A DNA stretch of 64,000 bases, taken from positions 1 through 64,000 of the forward strand of contig NZ_CALPCQ010000010.1 in the NCBI RefSeq assembly GCF_943193025.1. Reading direction: 5' to 3'. Source of the stretch: Lactobacillus agrestimuris (GTDB lineage Bacteria > Bacillota > Bacilli > Lactobacillales > Lactobacillaceae). Position numbers and translations under genes: made by a program. Below the pieces are notes generated by a model. The model made no database searches. It saw only the letters and a program-made list of their open reading frames with translations, and was not told the origin of the DNA. Within the stretch, counting starts at the first letter, position 1. Each line of letters opens with the position of its first letter. Below, in pieces: positions 1-8,899 of this stretch.

Positions 1-56
1 TGTTTTTTAAACTCTTTCTTTCGCCTCAGGTACGTTTTCTTTATCACCCGACGACA

Positions 57-92
57 GTTAAATATATTACTCGCTTTAATCCTTTTAGTCAA
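57..92 (-). promoter_or_regulatory. Sigma-70-type promoter reading off the left edge
   Basis: On the minus strand a TTGACT -35 box (87-92) is followed, after exactly 17 bases, by a TAATAT -10 box (64-69). Transcription would start near position 57 and run leftward out of the window, so the gene it serves is not visible. The 1-324 stretch otherwise holds only A/T-rich sequence and the helD terminator. A short lysine/arginine-rich open frame on the minus strand (start near 189) runs to the edge through this promoter and looks like chance coding. Confidence 0.6.
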
Positions 93-294
93 ATAATATT
101 TTATGTTCGATTTTTTACTGATACACCAGGTGGTGTTGTAATATTTTTTTACTCTTCTAGTTCGATCTTTTGGTATTTTTTTCATTGTATTAGCATTCTT
201 TAAATGAGATAGTTCAGCTTTTATCAATTTTTTTGTTAAATAGTTGCAAAAAAAATCCAAAATTTTTTTGAATATTTTTTTAAAGCAAACAAAA

Positions 295-315
295 AAGTGA
301 TCATAATGATCACTT
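295..315 (-). terminator. Rho-independent terminator of the HelD-like gene
   Basis: A perfect 9-bp inverted repeat (295-303 with 307-315, loop of 3) is followed on the minus strand by a run of T. It lies just past the helD stop codon. Confidence 0.8.
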
Positions 316-324
316 CTTCAGAAA

Positions 325-2622
325 TTATTTTTCATCATAAGTAGCAGGATCAACATCAAGTAGCGGACTTCTTTCAGCGGTAAAGACTATATCAAGCTTG
401 TACATCGCTCTTGAAGCAATAGTATAAACTAGCTGCGTTTCATCAAGCTTATGATAAGTATCTTTAGATGCATCCCACATTACAACAGCATCAAATTCAA
501 GCCCTTTAGCAAGATATGATGGCACAACTAAATCACCTGGAACAAGGCGTTGGTTAGCTGTTGCAATTAAAGTAGCCTTTTGCCCTTTTTCTTTAAGCAT
601 TTCAGAAACATACTTAGCTCCTGCTAAATCTTTAGTAATAATTGCAGTTGTAAATTTATGACTGTCATTATCCTTCAAGATTTCTTGAAGTGCGGCGATA
701 GCTTCTTCGTCTGTCTTTCTTGCCCAGATTGCAGGTTTAGGACCTTGACGGTTAAAAGATTCAACCTTTTCACCTTCTCGCAAAATTTGCTTGGTGAAGT
801 CAGTAATTTGTTTAGTTGAACGATATGATTTAGTAAGTTGAACGACTTCAGTCTTTTTAGGATCGAACAAACCAGAAATCTGTTTAAGCAAACTACGGCT
901 TTCATCCTTAGTAAAGATTGCTTGGTTCAAATCTCCCAGCATTGTAAATTTAGCTCTAGGGAAATTGTATTTAAGGTATGCAATTTGGAAAGCAGTATAA
1001 TCCTGAATTTCATCAATAAAGGTATAGCGCATTTCATAATTTGTGCAACGGCCAGTGATTAAATCGTAAAGGTAAAGATAAGCAGAAACATCATTCATAC
1101 GAATTTCCTTATTTCTAAATGAATCCTTCACCATTTCAATATGCTTAGTCCATTCATCTTCAGTGATATTCCACTTGGATAAATCTGTCATCTTAGGAAC
1201 TGCACGCAAAAAGCTCAAGTATTGTGCACGCATATTAATGAAATTATTGTGGCGAATTCTTTGGAACACCGGTTGAAGTTGCTTAAAGACAATCTTGCGT
1301 CCTAAGAATTTCTCTTCATCTGCTTGAGAATCAAATTCTTGATCCGGATAATCATAAAGTTCGTTAAGTTGCTCCTTACTCAAACTTTCAATTGCCTGAG
1401 AAACCCACTTTTTCTTAACTTCAGGTGCAATCTTACGATTAAGCATCTTAATTAATTCTTCACGAGTTGCATCGATTCGGTTAGCCAACTTGTAATTTTC
1501 ATTAAATGAGTAGTAGATTTCACGAATTTTTTCTTTTTCAAAATATGGCTTCTTCTTATCGCGGAAGTAAATATTCTTAAAAATCATGCCACGCTTATTA
1601 AGGTGCTTGGCATAGCGAGTTACTAAGTTGAAGAAATTAACAGAATCCTTGAAACTACTGATATTAGTATCAGCAGTTTGATCTTCAAATTGCTTAAATA
1701 GATTTTCGACCTTCATCCCTGGAAGACGACGAGAAACAAATTGCCAATAAGTCATCTGAACCATATTTTGCTCACCCATTTCAGGTAAAACATTCTTAAT
1801 ATAGTCATTAAATAATTGGTTCGGGCTGAACATAATCACATCGCTAGAAGTTAAATTACCGCGATAACGATACAAAAGAAAGGCAATTCTTTGCAAAATG
1901 GCACTAGTTTTACCAGAACCTGCGGCACCTTGAACAAACAAAAGATCTGATGAAGTATTACGAATGATCTTGTTTTGTTCTTGTTGAATCGTGGTTACGA
2001 TTGATTTCATCTGAGTACTTGATTTTTCAGATAAAACTTCTAAAAGCATCTGATCACCAATTGATTCATTGGTATCAAACATGTTGACGATCTTCCCATC
2101 CTTAATCATGAATTGACGCTTTTTAGTCATATCAACGGTGATTTCACCTTCAGGAGAATTATATGAAACCTCACCTAATTTTCCATCATAATAAATAGAA
2201 GAAATTGGCGCACGCCAGTCATAAATTAAGAAATGATCATTTTCATCCGCAAATGAGCCCAGGCCAATGTAAATTGTTTCCGGTTCTGCGGCTTCATTTT
2301 CTTTAAAATCTACTCTTGCAAAATATGGACTCTTTTCTAGTCTTTCAATTGTTTCGAGTTGTTTAGCAGAATGTTGCCAGTCATGTTCGCGCTCACTCAA
2401 AAGTTGTTGTTGCTGGTGAATTGACAATGCTGTTTCCATTGATGTGGAGTAGCCATCATAGTCTAACTTAACATCATCAAAGAAGTGTGAGTTAAGATCT
2501 CTTGCTTCCTTAGAAACATTTTTAATTGATTTTTTCAATTTCTTTTCACGATCAGTGATCATTTTCATAATATGATCGAGATGTTCTTGTTCGTACTTTT
2601 TATCGCTAATTTCTTTAGCCAA
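325..2622 (-). CDS. helD: HelD-type superfamily 1 helicase (RNA polymerase recycling factor)
   Basis: This is a UvrD/Rep-like ATPase of the HelD family, which binds RNA polymerase and releases stalled or inactive complexes using ATP. The N-terminal ~100 residues are charged and predicted coiled-coil, as in the HelD secondary-channel arm. A Walker A motif GAAGSGKTSA lies near residue 235. Later helicase motifs include FIDEIQDYTAFQ, GDLNQAIF and a C-terminal VVPSYLAKGLEFDAVV. About 765 residues is normal for the family. I chose the TTG at 2622: AGTAGG sits 8 bases upstream of it, while the GTG at 2631 has no spaced ribosome site. It is transcribed alone and ends at a strong hairpin. Confidence 0.9.
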   Translation of the reverse strand: MAKEISDKKYEQEHLDHIMKMITDREKKLKKSIKNVSKEARDLNSHFFDDVKLDYDGYSTSMETALSIHQQQQLLSEREHDWQHSAKQLETIERLEKSPYFARVDFKENEAAEPETIYIGLGSFADENDHFLIYDWRAPISSIYYDGKLGEVSYNSPEGEITVDMTKKRQFMIKDGKIVNMFDTNESIGDQMLLEVLSEKSSTQMKSIVTTIQQEQNKIIRNTSSDLLFVQGAAGSGKTSAILQRIAFLLYRYRGNLTSSDVIMFSPNQLFNDYIKNVLPEMGEQNMVQMTYWQFVSRRLPGMKVENLFKQFEDQTADTNISSFKDSVNFFNLVTRYAKHLNKRGMIFKNIYFRDKKKPYFEKEKIREIYYSFNENYKLANRIDATREELIKMLNRKIAPEVKKKWVSQAIESLSKEQLNELYDYPDQEFDSQADEEKFLGRKIVFKQLQPVFQRIRHNNFINMRAQYLSFLRAVPKMTDLSKWNITEDEWTKHIEMVKDSFRNKEIRMNDVSAYLYLYDLITGRCTNYEMRYTFIDEIQDYTAFQIAYLKYNFPRAKFTMLGDLNQAIFTKDESRSLLKQISGLFDPKKTEVVQLTKSYRSTKQITDFTKQILREGEKVESFNRQGPKPAIWARKTDEEAIAALQEILKDNDSHKFTTAIITKDLAGAKYVSEMLKEKGQKATLIATANQRLVPGDLVVPSYLAKGLEFDAVVMWDASKDTYHKLDETQLVYTIASRAMYKLDIVFTAERSPLLDVDPATYDEK

Positions 2623-2797
2623 AATAGTCACCTACTTTTAAAACATGATCTATTAATCTAAAATATAATCTATTAATTTTACCACGGATTAAGAATTGGT
2701 TATACTTTTATCTTTTAAAACAAAATAATATACTTTTCTCTTTCAAAAGACTAAAATACTTAGGCATATTTGAAAGACATCGGAGTTGATAAGTTAT

Positions 2798-3484
2798 ATG
2801 AAAGGATTCTTTCGCTTTTTGCGGAATATAATTTTCCTCGGAATTATTGCATTCGGTATTTGGAGTTATAAAACCGATTCTAATTTCCAAACCGCCACTA
2901 ATAATGCAATGGCAACTCTTGGGCAAAGAATTACCCAGATAGTTTCTACTGGAAAAATTAATGTTCCTAATCTCAAAGATAATGATCCAAATCAAAATTC
3001 GAATGAGAAAGACGCTAATGCAAACAATACGAATACTCGGACTTGGTCTAAGCCTGAGGCTACAGTATATATAGATATTTCGAACAATCCAACTTTAAGA
3101 AGTGCAACTGTTGATGCCATTAATGTGTGGAATCGAACTGGTGCATTTACCTTTAAAGAAATTCAAAATAAAGATAAAGCTAACATCACAGTAAGTGTCA
3201 TGGATGATAGCGGAACAAGCGCAGCTGGTTTAACAACTGAATCGTATAATCCGGTTACCGGACGTCTATATCATGCTAAAGTACAATTAAATCGTTACTA
3301 CCTTCAAAATCCTTGGTATGGCTATGATCAAAACCGGATTGTTAATACGGCCGAACATGAATTAGGACATGCAATCGGCCTTAATCACACAAAGTCTGTA
3401 TCGGTAATGTATCCCAAAGGCTCAATGTACACGATCCAGCCCCAGGACATCAAAGATGTAAAAAAACTTTATCACGAGAAATAA
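2798..3484 (+). CDS. Matrixin-like (M10A) zinc metalloprotease, membrane-anchored
   Basis: A predicted extracytoplasmic zinc protease of the matrixin group. An N-terminal hydrophobic segment (about residues 7-22) would serve as signal anchor, followed by an N/D-rich linker (about 60-85) and a catalytic domain. The zinc motif is complete: AEHELGHAIGLNH near residue 190 (HExxHxxGxxH), followed by the methionine turn SVMYP. The substrate cannot be told from sequence. The ATG at 2798 is preferred, with GGAG 12 bases upstream; the TTG at 2786 touches that GGAG and is unlikely. It ends at a terminator before the phosphatase gene. Short matrixins of about 230 residues are recurrent in lactobacilli. 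Confidence 0.85.
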   Translation: MKGFFRFLRNIIFLGIIAFGIWSYKTDSNFQTATNNAMATLGQRITQIVSTGKINVPNLKDNDPNQNSNEKDANANNTNTRTWSKPEATVYIDISNNPTLRSATVDAINVWNRTGAFTFKEIQNKDKANITVSVMDDSGTSAAGLTTESYNPVTGRLYHAKVQLNRYYLQNPWYGYDQNRIVNTAEHELGHAIGLNHTKSVSVMYPKGSMYTIQPQDIKDVKKLYHEK

Positions 3485-3490
3485 TAATTT

Positions 3491-3535
3491 AAACCAATAA
3501 GCTATTTCGTTTAGAATATAGTTGTTGGTTTTTTA
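3491..3535 (+). terminator. Terminator after the matrixin gene
   Basis: AAACCAA (3491-3497) pairs with TTGGTTT (3525-3531), with further pairing inside and a T tract following. It separates the matrixin gene from the histidine phosphatase. Confidence 0.6.
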
Positions 3536-3549
3536 TTTAGGAGAAGATT

Positions 3550-4200
3550 ATGAAGAAAATATATATCGTTCGCCATGGACAAACTTACATTAATCGCTAC
3601 AATAAAATGCAAGGTTGGTGTGATACCCCATTAACAGAGCCTGGAATTGAGGGTGCGGATCAAGCAGGTGTCGCTTTAAAGGATGTACCTTTTGATATTG
3701 CTATTTCAAGTGATCTTAAACGAGCAAGTGATACTTGTGAGCTTATTATGAAGCACAATGTTAATAAAAATGAATTACAACATATTACTACCCCATTCTT
3801 CCGTGAAGAATTTTATGGCTATTTCGAAGGTATGGACTCTGAAATGGCTTGGCGTATGATTGGTGGTGGTCATGGCTATGCTACTAGACAAGAAATGTTT
3901 GCACATGAAAATATCGACACTATTAAGGATTGGATTAAGGAAGTCGACCCATATCATGATGCAGAAAATGCGGAAGAATACTGGGCTCGAATTGAAAAAG
4001 GTTTCGATTTAATTGGGCAACTTGATGGTGCTGAAAATATTTTACTTGTAACTCACGGCTTCACTATTAGAAGTATCTGGGCAAAATATGGTGATAACAT
4101 TCCACTTGTTCCTGGTCCTAAAAATTCATCAATTACTACTGCAACGATGAGTGATAAAGGTGAAATTAAGATCACTGCTTATAATCAAATGCATTTATAA
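3550..4200 (+). CDS. Histidine phosphatase superfamily protein (phosphoglycerate-mutase-like)
   Basis: A cytosolic two-histidine phosphatase fold. The catalytic phosphohistidine motif is at the N-terminus (VRHGQTYIN, residues 7-15). The arginine of SSDLKRASDTC (near 60), a glutamate region REEFYGYFEG (near 85) and the second histidine in LLVTHGFTIRS (near 165) complete the site. At 216 residues it is near the size of the broad-specificity phosphatases annotated GpmB or CobC. The length and lack of a glycolytic neighbour argue against the main dPGM glycolytic enzyme. The substrate is unknown. A good ribosome site (AGGAGAAG) precedes the ATG. Confidence 0.88.
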   Translation: MKKIYIVRHGQTYINRYNKMQGWCDTPLTEPGIEGADQAGVALKDVPFDIAISSDLKRASDTCELIMKHNVNKNELQHITTPFFREEFYGYFEGMDSEMAWRMIGGGHGYATRQEMFAHENIDTIKDWIKEVDPYHDAENAEEYWARIEKGFDLIGQLDGAENILLVTHGFTIRSIWAKYGDNIPLVPGPKNSSITTATMSDKGEIKITAYNQMHL

Positions 4201-4206
4201 AAACAA

Positions 4207-4235
4207 AAAATCTTCCCAGTAGGGAAGATTTTTTT
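4207..4235. terminator. Bidirectional terminator between convergent genes
   Basis: AAAATCTTCCC and GGGAAGATTTT form an 11-bp stem with a 4-base loop. A runs precede it and T runs follow, so it can serve both the phosphatase gene (+) and the ABC permease gene (-). Confidence 0.85.
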
Positions 4236-4238
4236 AGT

Positions 4239-6089
4239 TTATCTATTCTTTTGTAAAACAATACCTTCATAGAGCTTAACTGTAATTAAGTAGTAAATCA
4301 GGTAAAGCGCAAGGAAAATTCCAAATGGAATCCAAATCTTATCATATGGATTTGGTAAAAGCGACTTGAAGAATTGAAGTCCAAACAAGACATCAATAAT
4401 TCCAAGCACTGCAGGAAGAGCAAACAAGACACCAATTTCTTTTCTAATTGAAGATTTTAAAAGCTTACCTTGTGTCCCTATTTTCCAAAGCATCTTATAT
4501 CTTGGCTTGTCGCTATTAGCACCTGACAATACCTTGAACATCAATGTTGAAGCAAGCATTGCAAGAAAGGCTAAACCTAAGAAAAAGCCCATGAATTCAA
4601 ACCCGGAAGCAATGCTTGAAACTAAACGGTAGCCGGCAGTTTTATTGTTGCTGATCATCATATCTGCATATTTATTACCTGCTAAAAATGGCTTAACTGC
4701 TGCATTTTGAAGTTTTTCAATATTATTGAAATTGCTTCTAAAGTTATTAACTTGAAGTAATTCAGTATGACCTTCCTTGACCTTAATTGCATTATATTGC
4801 TTTTGAGAAACCATTTTTACATCAGCTGATAAATATGGAGTAAGCCATGCAAGTTGAATTTTTTCTTCGGAATAATGCTTAGCACCCGGCTTTAATTGAT
4901 CAGTACTAATACTTAAAGTTTTGTATTTAATTTGACCATCTTTTTGATAACTATGTTGATACTTTAAATTAGCATTTTTAATTTCATTCTTAGAAACATA
5001 AATCAAGCCGCCAGTATCTTTAGTTTTCTTATTTAACACATACTTATAATCCAAGCCATTAATCGACTTTACTGAAACCTTCTTAAGGTCTCGATTCACT
5101 TCAGGAGTTCTCTTGTAAATCACTACATCGTAGTAGTTTGCATCAAGTGACTGATCCGCAACTCCATTAAAGTTAAGACCAACGGTAATCGCACCAAGAG
5201 CTAATGCAAAGAGCAGTGAAATTACCGACAAAATACGAGTGTAATCAGTTAATCTAAACTTGAGTTGCCCCAAAGTAAATGAATTAAGTTTCTTATACTT
5301 AAAGTTTTTATTCTTTCTAAGCAAATTCACCATAGCGGTGAAGAATGAATCAAAGACAAAGAATGAACCAATTACGATAGTAAAGAAGCCAATAGTAATG
5401 GAATTAGTTTTTAATTGCACATAATTCCCCATCGCCCAGTATCCGGTTGCCAAAAGTCCAAGACCTAAAATTGCTTCAATTAACTTCCAAGTTTTGTTCA
5501 TCCGTAATTTAACTGGTTTTTGATCTTCATGAAGAAGTTGAATCACATTAGTTTTAACAAGCTTGTGGCGGTTCCAAAGTGCAGCTAAGAAGAATAAAAT
5601 TGCAAAAAATAATAATGTCCATAACATGGCTGGAATATAAAAACCAACAAACTTGTGAATTTGAAGCCCTAATTGGCTAATCAATAGTTGTGAAACTCCT
5701 TGAGTTAAAACAATTCCGATTAATTCACCAATAACTAGTGATAAGACTCCAACAACAAGAGTTTCAAGAAAGATCAAACGACCTATCTTGCTATTTCTTG
5801 CACCCAGGATCATATACATCCCATAGTCTTTTTTTCTCATACTAAGCAAAAAGCTGTTGGCATAAACAATATAAACTAACGTAATTAATGAAAGAAGCAC
5901 AATTCCAAAACCAAAAGTCAATTGAACAATTTGAAATGAAATTTTAAGTGCACCCTTCAAGAATTCTGGATTAGTAGCAATCGCCATGAACATGTAAAAA
6001 ATTGCACTGGCAAGTGTTAAACCGGAAAAAAGTACCGCATAGTCTTTAAAGCGGCTCTTCAATCCAGTTAAGGATAATTTCCAAAGCAT
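4239..6089 (-). CDS. BceB-type ABC transporter permease (FtsX domains)
   Basis: Membrane component of a peptide-antibiotic detoxification or sensing ABC transporter. The 616 residues show the BceB/VraG layout: one N-terminal membrane helix, three helices with an FtsX domain (about 55-175), further helices near 205-300, a large extracellular loop (about 305-500) and a C-terminal FtsX block of three helices (about 510-610). The large loop is the part that senses lantibiotics and bacitracin-like peptides in known members. It sits 19 bases downstream of the ATPase gene and is surely cotranscribed. No two-component system is adjacent, so its regulator lies elsewhere or is absent. GAGAGGAG precedes the ATG. 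Confidence 0.88.
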   Translation of the reverse strand: MLWKLSLTGLKSRFKDYAVLFSGLTLASAIFYMFMAIATNPEFLKGALKISFQIVQLTFGFGIVLLSLITLVYIVYANSFLLSMRKKDYGMYMILGARNSKIGRLIFLETLVVGVLSLVIGELIGIVLTQGVSQLLISQLGLQIHKFVGFYIPAMLWTLLFFAILFFLAALWNRHKLVKTNVIQLLHEDQKPVKLRMNKTWKLIEAILGLGLLATGYWAMGNYVQLKTNSITIGFFTIVIGSFFVFDSFFTAMVNLLRKNKNFKYKKLNSFTLGQLKFRLTDYTRILSVISLLFALALGAITVGLNFNGVADQSLDANYYDVVIYKRTPEVNRDLKKVSVKSINGLDYKYVLNKKTKDTGGLIYVSKNEIKNANLKYQHSYQKDGQIKYKTLSISTDQLKPGAKHYSEEKIQLAWLTPYLSADVKMVSQKQYNAIKVKEGHTELLQVNNFRSNFNNIEKLQNAAVKPFLAGNKYADMMISNNKTAGYRLVSSIASGFEFMGFFLGLAFLAMLASTLMFKVLSGANSDKPRYKMLWKIGTQGKLLKSSIRKEIGVLFALPAVLGIIDVLFGLQFFKSLLPNPYDKIWIPFGIFLALYLIYYLITVKLYEGIVLQKNR

Positions 6090-6108
6090 ATAAATCTCCT
6101 CTCTAATC

Positions 6109-6855
6109 CTAACGTCTACCTAATTCAGCGATAATTTCTTGGTAGAATTCTTCGCCTGTTTTATTATCTTTTTTAAGTTCTTTACCAATTTGACCATCTT
6201 TAATAAATAAAATTCGATTTGCATATGATGCAGAATATGGATCGTGGGTAACCATTAAAATTGAAACGTGATCATTTTTGTTTAAATCTTTCATCGTTTC
6301 AAGAAGTTCAGTTGCGGATTTTGAATCAAGCGCACCAGTTGGTTCATCCCCATAAAGAATAGCTGGGTTATGCACAAGTGCACGGGCCGAAGCAACACGC
6401 TGCTTTTGACCACCAGAAATTTCTCCTGGATATTTATCCAAAATTTGGCTAATACCTAAGCGACTAGCAATTTCTTCTACCTTGTCGCCAATTTCACGCG
6501 CCTTCACATTTTGAAGTGACAATGGCAAAGCAATGTTTTCGCGATTGGTCAAGTTTTCAAGTAAGTTGAAATCTTGGAAAATAAAACCAATTTCTTTACC
6601 GCGGAAATCGGCCATCTTATTCTTCTTAAGCTTAGTAATGTCTTGATTATTTACAAGCACGCTACCACTAGTTGGAGTATCTAATGTGGATAAAATGTTC
6701 AAAAGCGTAGTCTTACCAGAACCGGAAGCACCCATGATGCCGACAAATTCACCTTTTTCCACAGAAAAAGTCACGCCTTTTAAGGCTTGGTATTGCTTTT
6801 CACCTTTTTTGCCGTAAGTTTTGGTTAATTGATCAACCTTTAAAATTTCAATCAT
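6109..6855 (-). CDS. BceA-type ABC transporter ATP-binding protein
   Basis: ATPase partner of the downstream permease. Walker A is GASGSGKTTL (about 41), the Q-loop FIFQDFNLL (about 91), the signature SGGQKQRVA (about 145) and Walker B ILYGDEPTGALD (about 166), with the switch histidine in MVTHD. The 248-residue length is typical of the MacB/BceA group. The in-frame ATG at 6870 contains the ribosome site itself (ATGAGAGGG), so translation starts at the second ATG (6855), 6 bases after AGAGGG. Confidence 0.92.
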   Translation of the reverse strand: MIEILKVDQLTKTYGKKGEKQYQALKGVTFSVEKGEFVGIMGASGSGKTTLLNILSTLDTPTSGSVLVNNQDITKLKKNKMADFRGKEIGFIFQDFNLLENLTNRENIALPLSLQNVKAREIGDKVEEIASRLGISQILDKYPGEISGGQKQRVASARALVHNPAILYGDEPTGALDSKSATELLETMKDLNKNDHVSILMVTHDPYSASYANRILFIKDGQIGKELKKDNKTGEEFYQEIIAELGRR

Positions 6856-6917
6856 AAGTATCCCTCTCATTTTTGTATTACTGTATCATTTATATAATAC
6901 GCTAATATGATCATAGA

Positions 6918-6933
6918 AATTTGTCAACAAATT
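6918..6933. promoter_or_regulatory. Palindrome in the divergent abcA / DUF4145 promoter region
   Basis: AATTTGT-CA-ACAAATT is a perfect 7-bp inverted repeat with a 2-base centre. On the minus strand it contains TTGACA, which could act as a -35 box for the ABC operon. The position suggests an operator; the binding protein is unknown. Confidence 0.4.
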
Positions 6934-6984
6934 ATTTAGTTAAATCACCGATTTTGTTAAAATTAAAGGCAAAGGATGGAAATT

Positions 6985-7590
6985 ATGGCAACAATTAACT
7001 TCGATTATTTACAAGATTCACAGACTTTTAGTGATCAAAAAGAAGCGGCAGACCGCCTGGTTAAGCTATATTTGATTGACGATGCTCGAGATGTAATTTT
7101 GAACAGTCGATTATTTTTAGAAACTACTATTAAGAAAGTCTTTAATTTAGAAAATCTCGATAAATACTACCCATTAAAAGAAGGCGAGCGTCGAAATTTA
7201 CGCAATGACACCCAATATTTGCGCGAAAAGCTCGACTTTCCATTGGTAATCTTCAATTTAATGGATGAAGTTCGCCGAATGGGTAATGACGCAGCGCATG
7301 ATCCCAATTATAAATTTACCAATAATCAAGCTTGGCACTGCCTCATGGATGTGCATGATATCTTGGTTTTCCTAATTAATTCATATGAAAATCAAAATTT
7401 AGCTTACATGCGACCAGACATTGCAATGGATGCAGCTGAAAATAAAAACGACCGCTTTCGTAAACGTCAAAAATCCCAAACAAAGACTGATCTTAAAACA
7501 GAAAATGTCAACATGGCAAAAGAAGTTTTAGCACATAAAAAGAAAAAACGTGGTTTTAAATCAAGAATCAAACATTTATTTAAACATTAA
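6985..7590 (+). CDS. DUF4145-domain protein
   Basis: A soluble protein of 201 residues with a DUF4145-like domain at about 25-130. The typical block RRMGNDAAHDP lies near residue 100. DUF4145 has been placed in the HEPN fold group, whose RNase members carry an R-x4-6-H motif; here R-x6-H can be read in RMGNDAAH. Whether this copy is catalytic is unknown. The C-terminal ~60 residues are lysine/arginine-rich and probably disordered, which would suit nucleic-acid binding. The ATG at 6985 is chosen because AAAGGATGGA immediately upstream is its ribosome site; the ATG at 6976 lies inside that site. Confidence 0.7.
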   Translation: MATINFDYLQDSQTFSDQKEAADRLVKLYLIDDARDVILNSRLFLETTIKKVFNLENLDKYYPLKEGERRNLRNDTQYLREKLDFPLVIFNLMDEVRRMGNDAAHDPNYKFTNNQAWHCLMDVHDILVFLINSYENQNLAYMRPDIAMDAAENKNDRFRKRQKSQTKTDLKTENVNMAKEVLAHKKKKRGFKSRIKHLFKH

Positions 7591-7628
7591 AAATAGCAGA
7601 AGTACCTTCACGGCTACTTCTGCTATTT
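7591..7628. terminator. Bidirectional terminator
   Basis: An 11-bp stem (7594-7604 with 7615-7625) flanked by A and T runs lies between the convergent DUF4145 and TcaA-like genes. Confidence 0.8.
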
Positions 7629-7630
7629 CT

Positions 7631-8896
7631 TTATTTTTCTTTTTTACCCAAAGATTTAATCAACTGTTTGTCCCCAACTTTGTGGAAAATTGCATCATGA
7701 TAGTTGATAACTTTACGGTATTTCTTTTTCTTATACGTGTACTTATACACAAGTTGATAATCAACTTCACTATAATTTTTACCTGCAGGTAAAATTTGTG
7801 TCACTTGAACTTCAAGTTTTAAATGTGACTTATCTTTATTAAACAGCTTAATTGCTTTTTGCAAGGCCTTATAGTCTGCATTTTCTTTGCCAGTTTCAAA
7901 AGCATCTTCGACTGTCTTAGTATAATTCTCAGTTAAAACCTTTTCTGCCTCATTTTCATCAATTAATCCTGGCCAGTGCGGATTTACAACGTAGTCACCT
8001 TCAACATCCTGGTAAACATCGTCTTTTTGATTACCATTATAAGCTGGAAAATTACCGTAATCACTTACGGTGTCATCACTTTTACTAAATTCACTCTCAA
8101 TTGAACTAGATAAATCTTTTACCTTGTATGATTTAATCGGTTTTCCATCATAACTAGACCTTACATACAATTCCATATTTTGGGACAAAGGATAATTCTT
8201 AAAAATTGCTCGTCCATCTTTGTCTAACTTTTTGACTTTACGGTCATTGATATAAACTTCACCATTAGGCACACTGTAAACTTGGAAAGTTCCAGTCTTA
8301 ATTGTCATGTTGATTGTCTTATCAGACCAAATATTAGTAACTGAGTCAGCCTTTAAATCACGATCCTGAACTTTGGTACTTACAGCAATGTGATATCTAC
8401 CAGGAAAGACCATCCCTAACCCTTGGTAAAAGTTCTGATCGCCGCCTTCCATCTTACCTAAACTTCGACCATTAACGCTCAAAAATGAATTAGGATGATT
8501 GGTTTCAACTTGTGGACGGTAAACCTTTACTCTTAAAACATACTTAGGAAAAATCAAAAAGTGGCTACCACTTTGAATTAACCAAATCTGTCCACCATCC
8601 TTTCCTGACTTTAAATTACTTTTCAATTCTTTAACCGCATTTTTATTCTCTTTAAAGTAAGACTGCAGCGGCTTCAAACTTTCATTTGTTACCTTCATAT
8701 CAGGATTAGCTGCAGAAACATAAGAACTAATATTAACATTAGGCCTTTGTAGATTCTGAACTAATCGATCAATCTGCTTATCTTTTTGATAGTAAAAATC
8801 TCCATAAGCATAAAAAATTCCGCCGAAAACGATCAAAAATGCGACCACAATTAACGTTTTATGCTTATTACTTCTTTCAACTTTATTTTTTGCCAT
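7631..8896 (-). CDS. TcaA-like membrane protein without the zinc ribbon
   Basis: Single-pass membrane protein of 421 residues: short basic cytoplasmic tail, one membrane helix (about 14-31), then a long extracytoplasmic part. It is a clear paralogue of the protein at 13612-15075. Shared blocks include NVNISSYVSAANPDMKVT, the FLIFPKYxLxVxxY segment, and the NHPxSxxxVxG motif. TcaA proteins in staphylococci affect glycopeptide susceptibility and wall homeostasis. Unlike its paralogue this copy lacks the N-terminal CxxC zinc ribbon. It is the downstream partner of the amidase-like gene, only 3 bases away, so the two are cotranscribed. The function here is inferred only. Confidence 0.7.
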   Translation of the reverse strand: MAKNKVERSNKHKTLIVVAFLIVFGGIFYAYGDFYYQKDKQIDRLVQNLQRPNVNISSYVSAANPDMKVTNESLKPLQSYFKENKNAVKELKSNLKSGKDGGQIWLIQSGSHFLIFPKYVLRVKVYRPQVETNHPNSFLSVNGRSLGKMEGGDQNFYQGLGMVFPGRYHIAVSTKVQDRDLKADSVTNIWSDKTINMTIKTGTFQVYSVPNGEVYINDRKVKKLDKDGRAIFKNYPLSQNMELYVRSSYDGKPIKSYKVKDLSSSIESEFSKSDDTVSDYGNFPAYNGNQKDDVYQDVEGDYVVNPHWPGLIDENEAEKVLTENYTKTVEDAFETGKENADYKALQKAIKLFNKDKSHLKLEVQVTQILPAGKNYSEVDYQLVYKYTYKKKKYRKVINYHDAIFHKVGDKQLIKSLGKKEK

Positions 8897-8899
8897 TAT

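Noticed and set aside
1-189. Lysine/arginine-rich open frame on the minus strand running to the left edge
   Set aside because: It has no ribosome site, runs through a good promoter and shows no family resemblance; its composition only reflects A/T-rich DNA.
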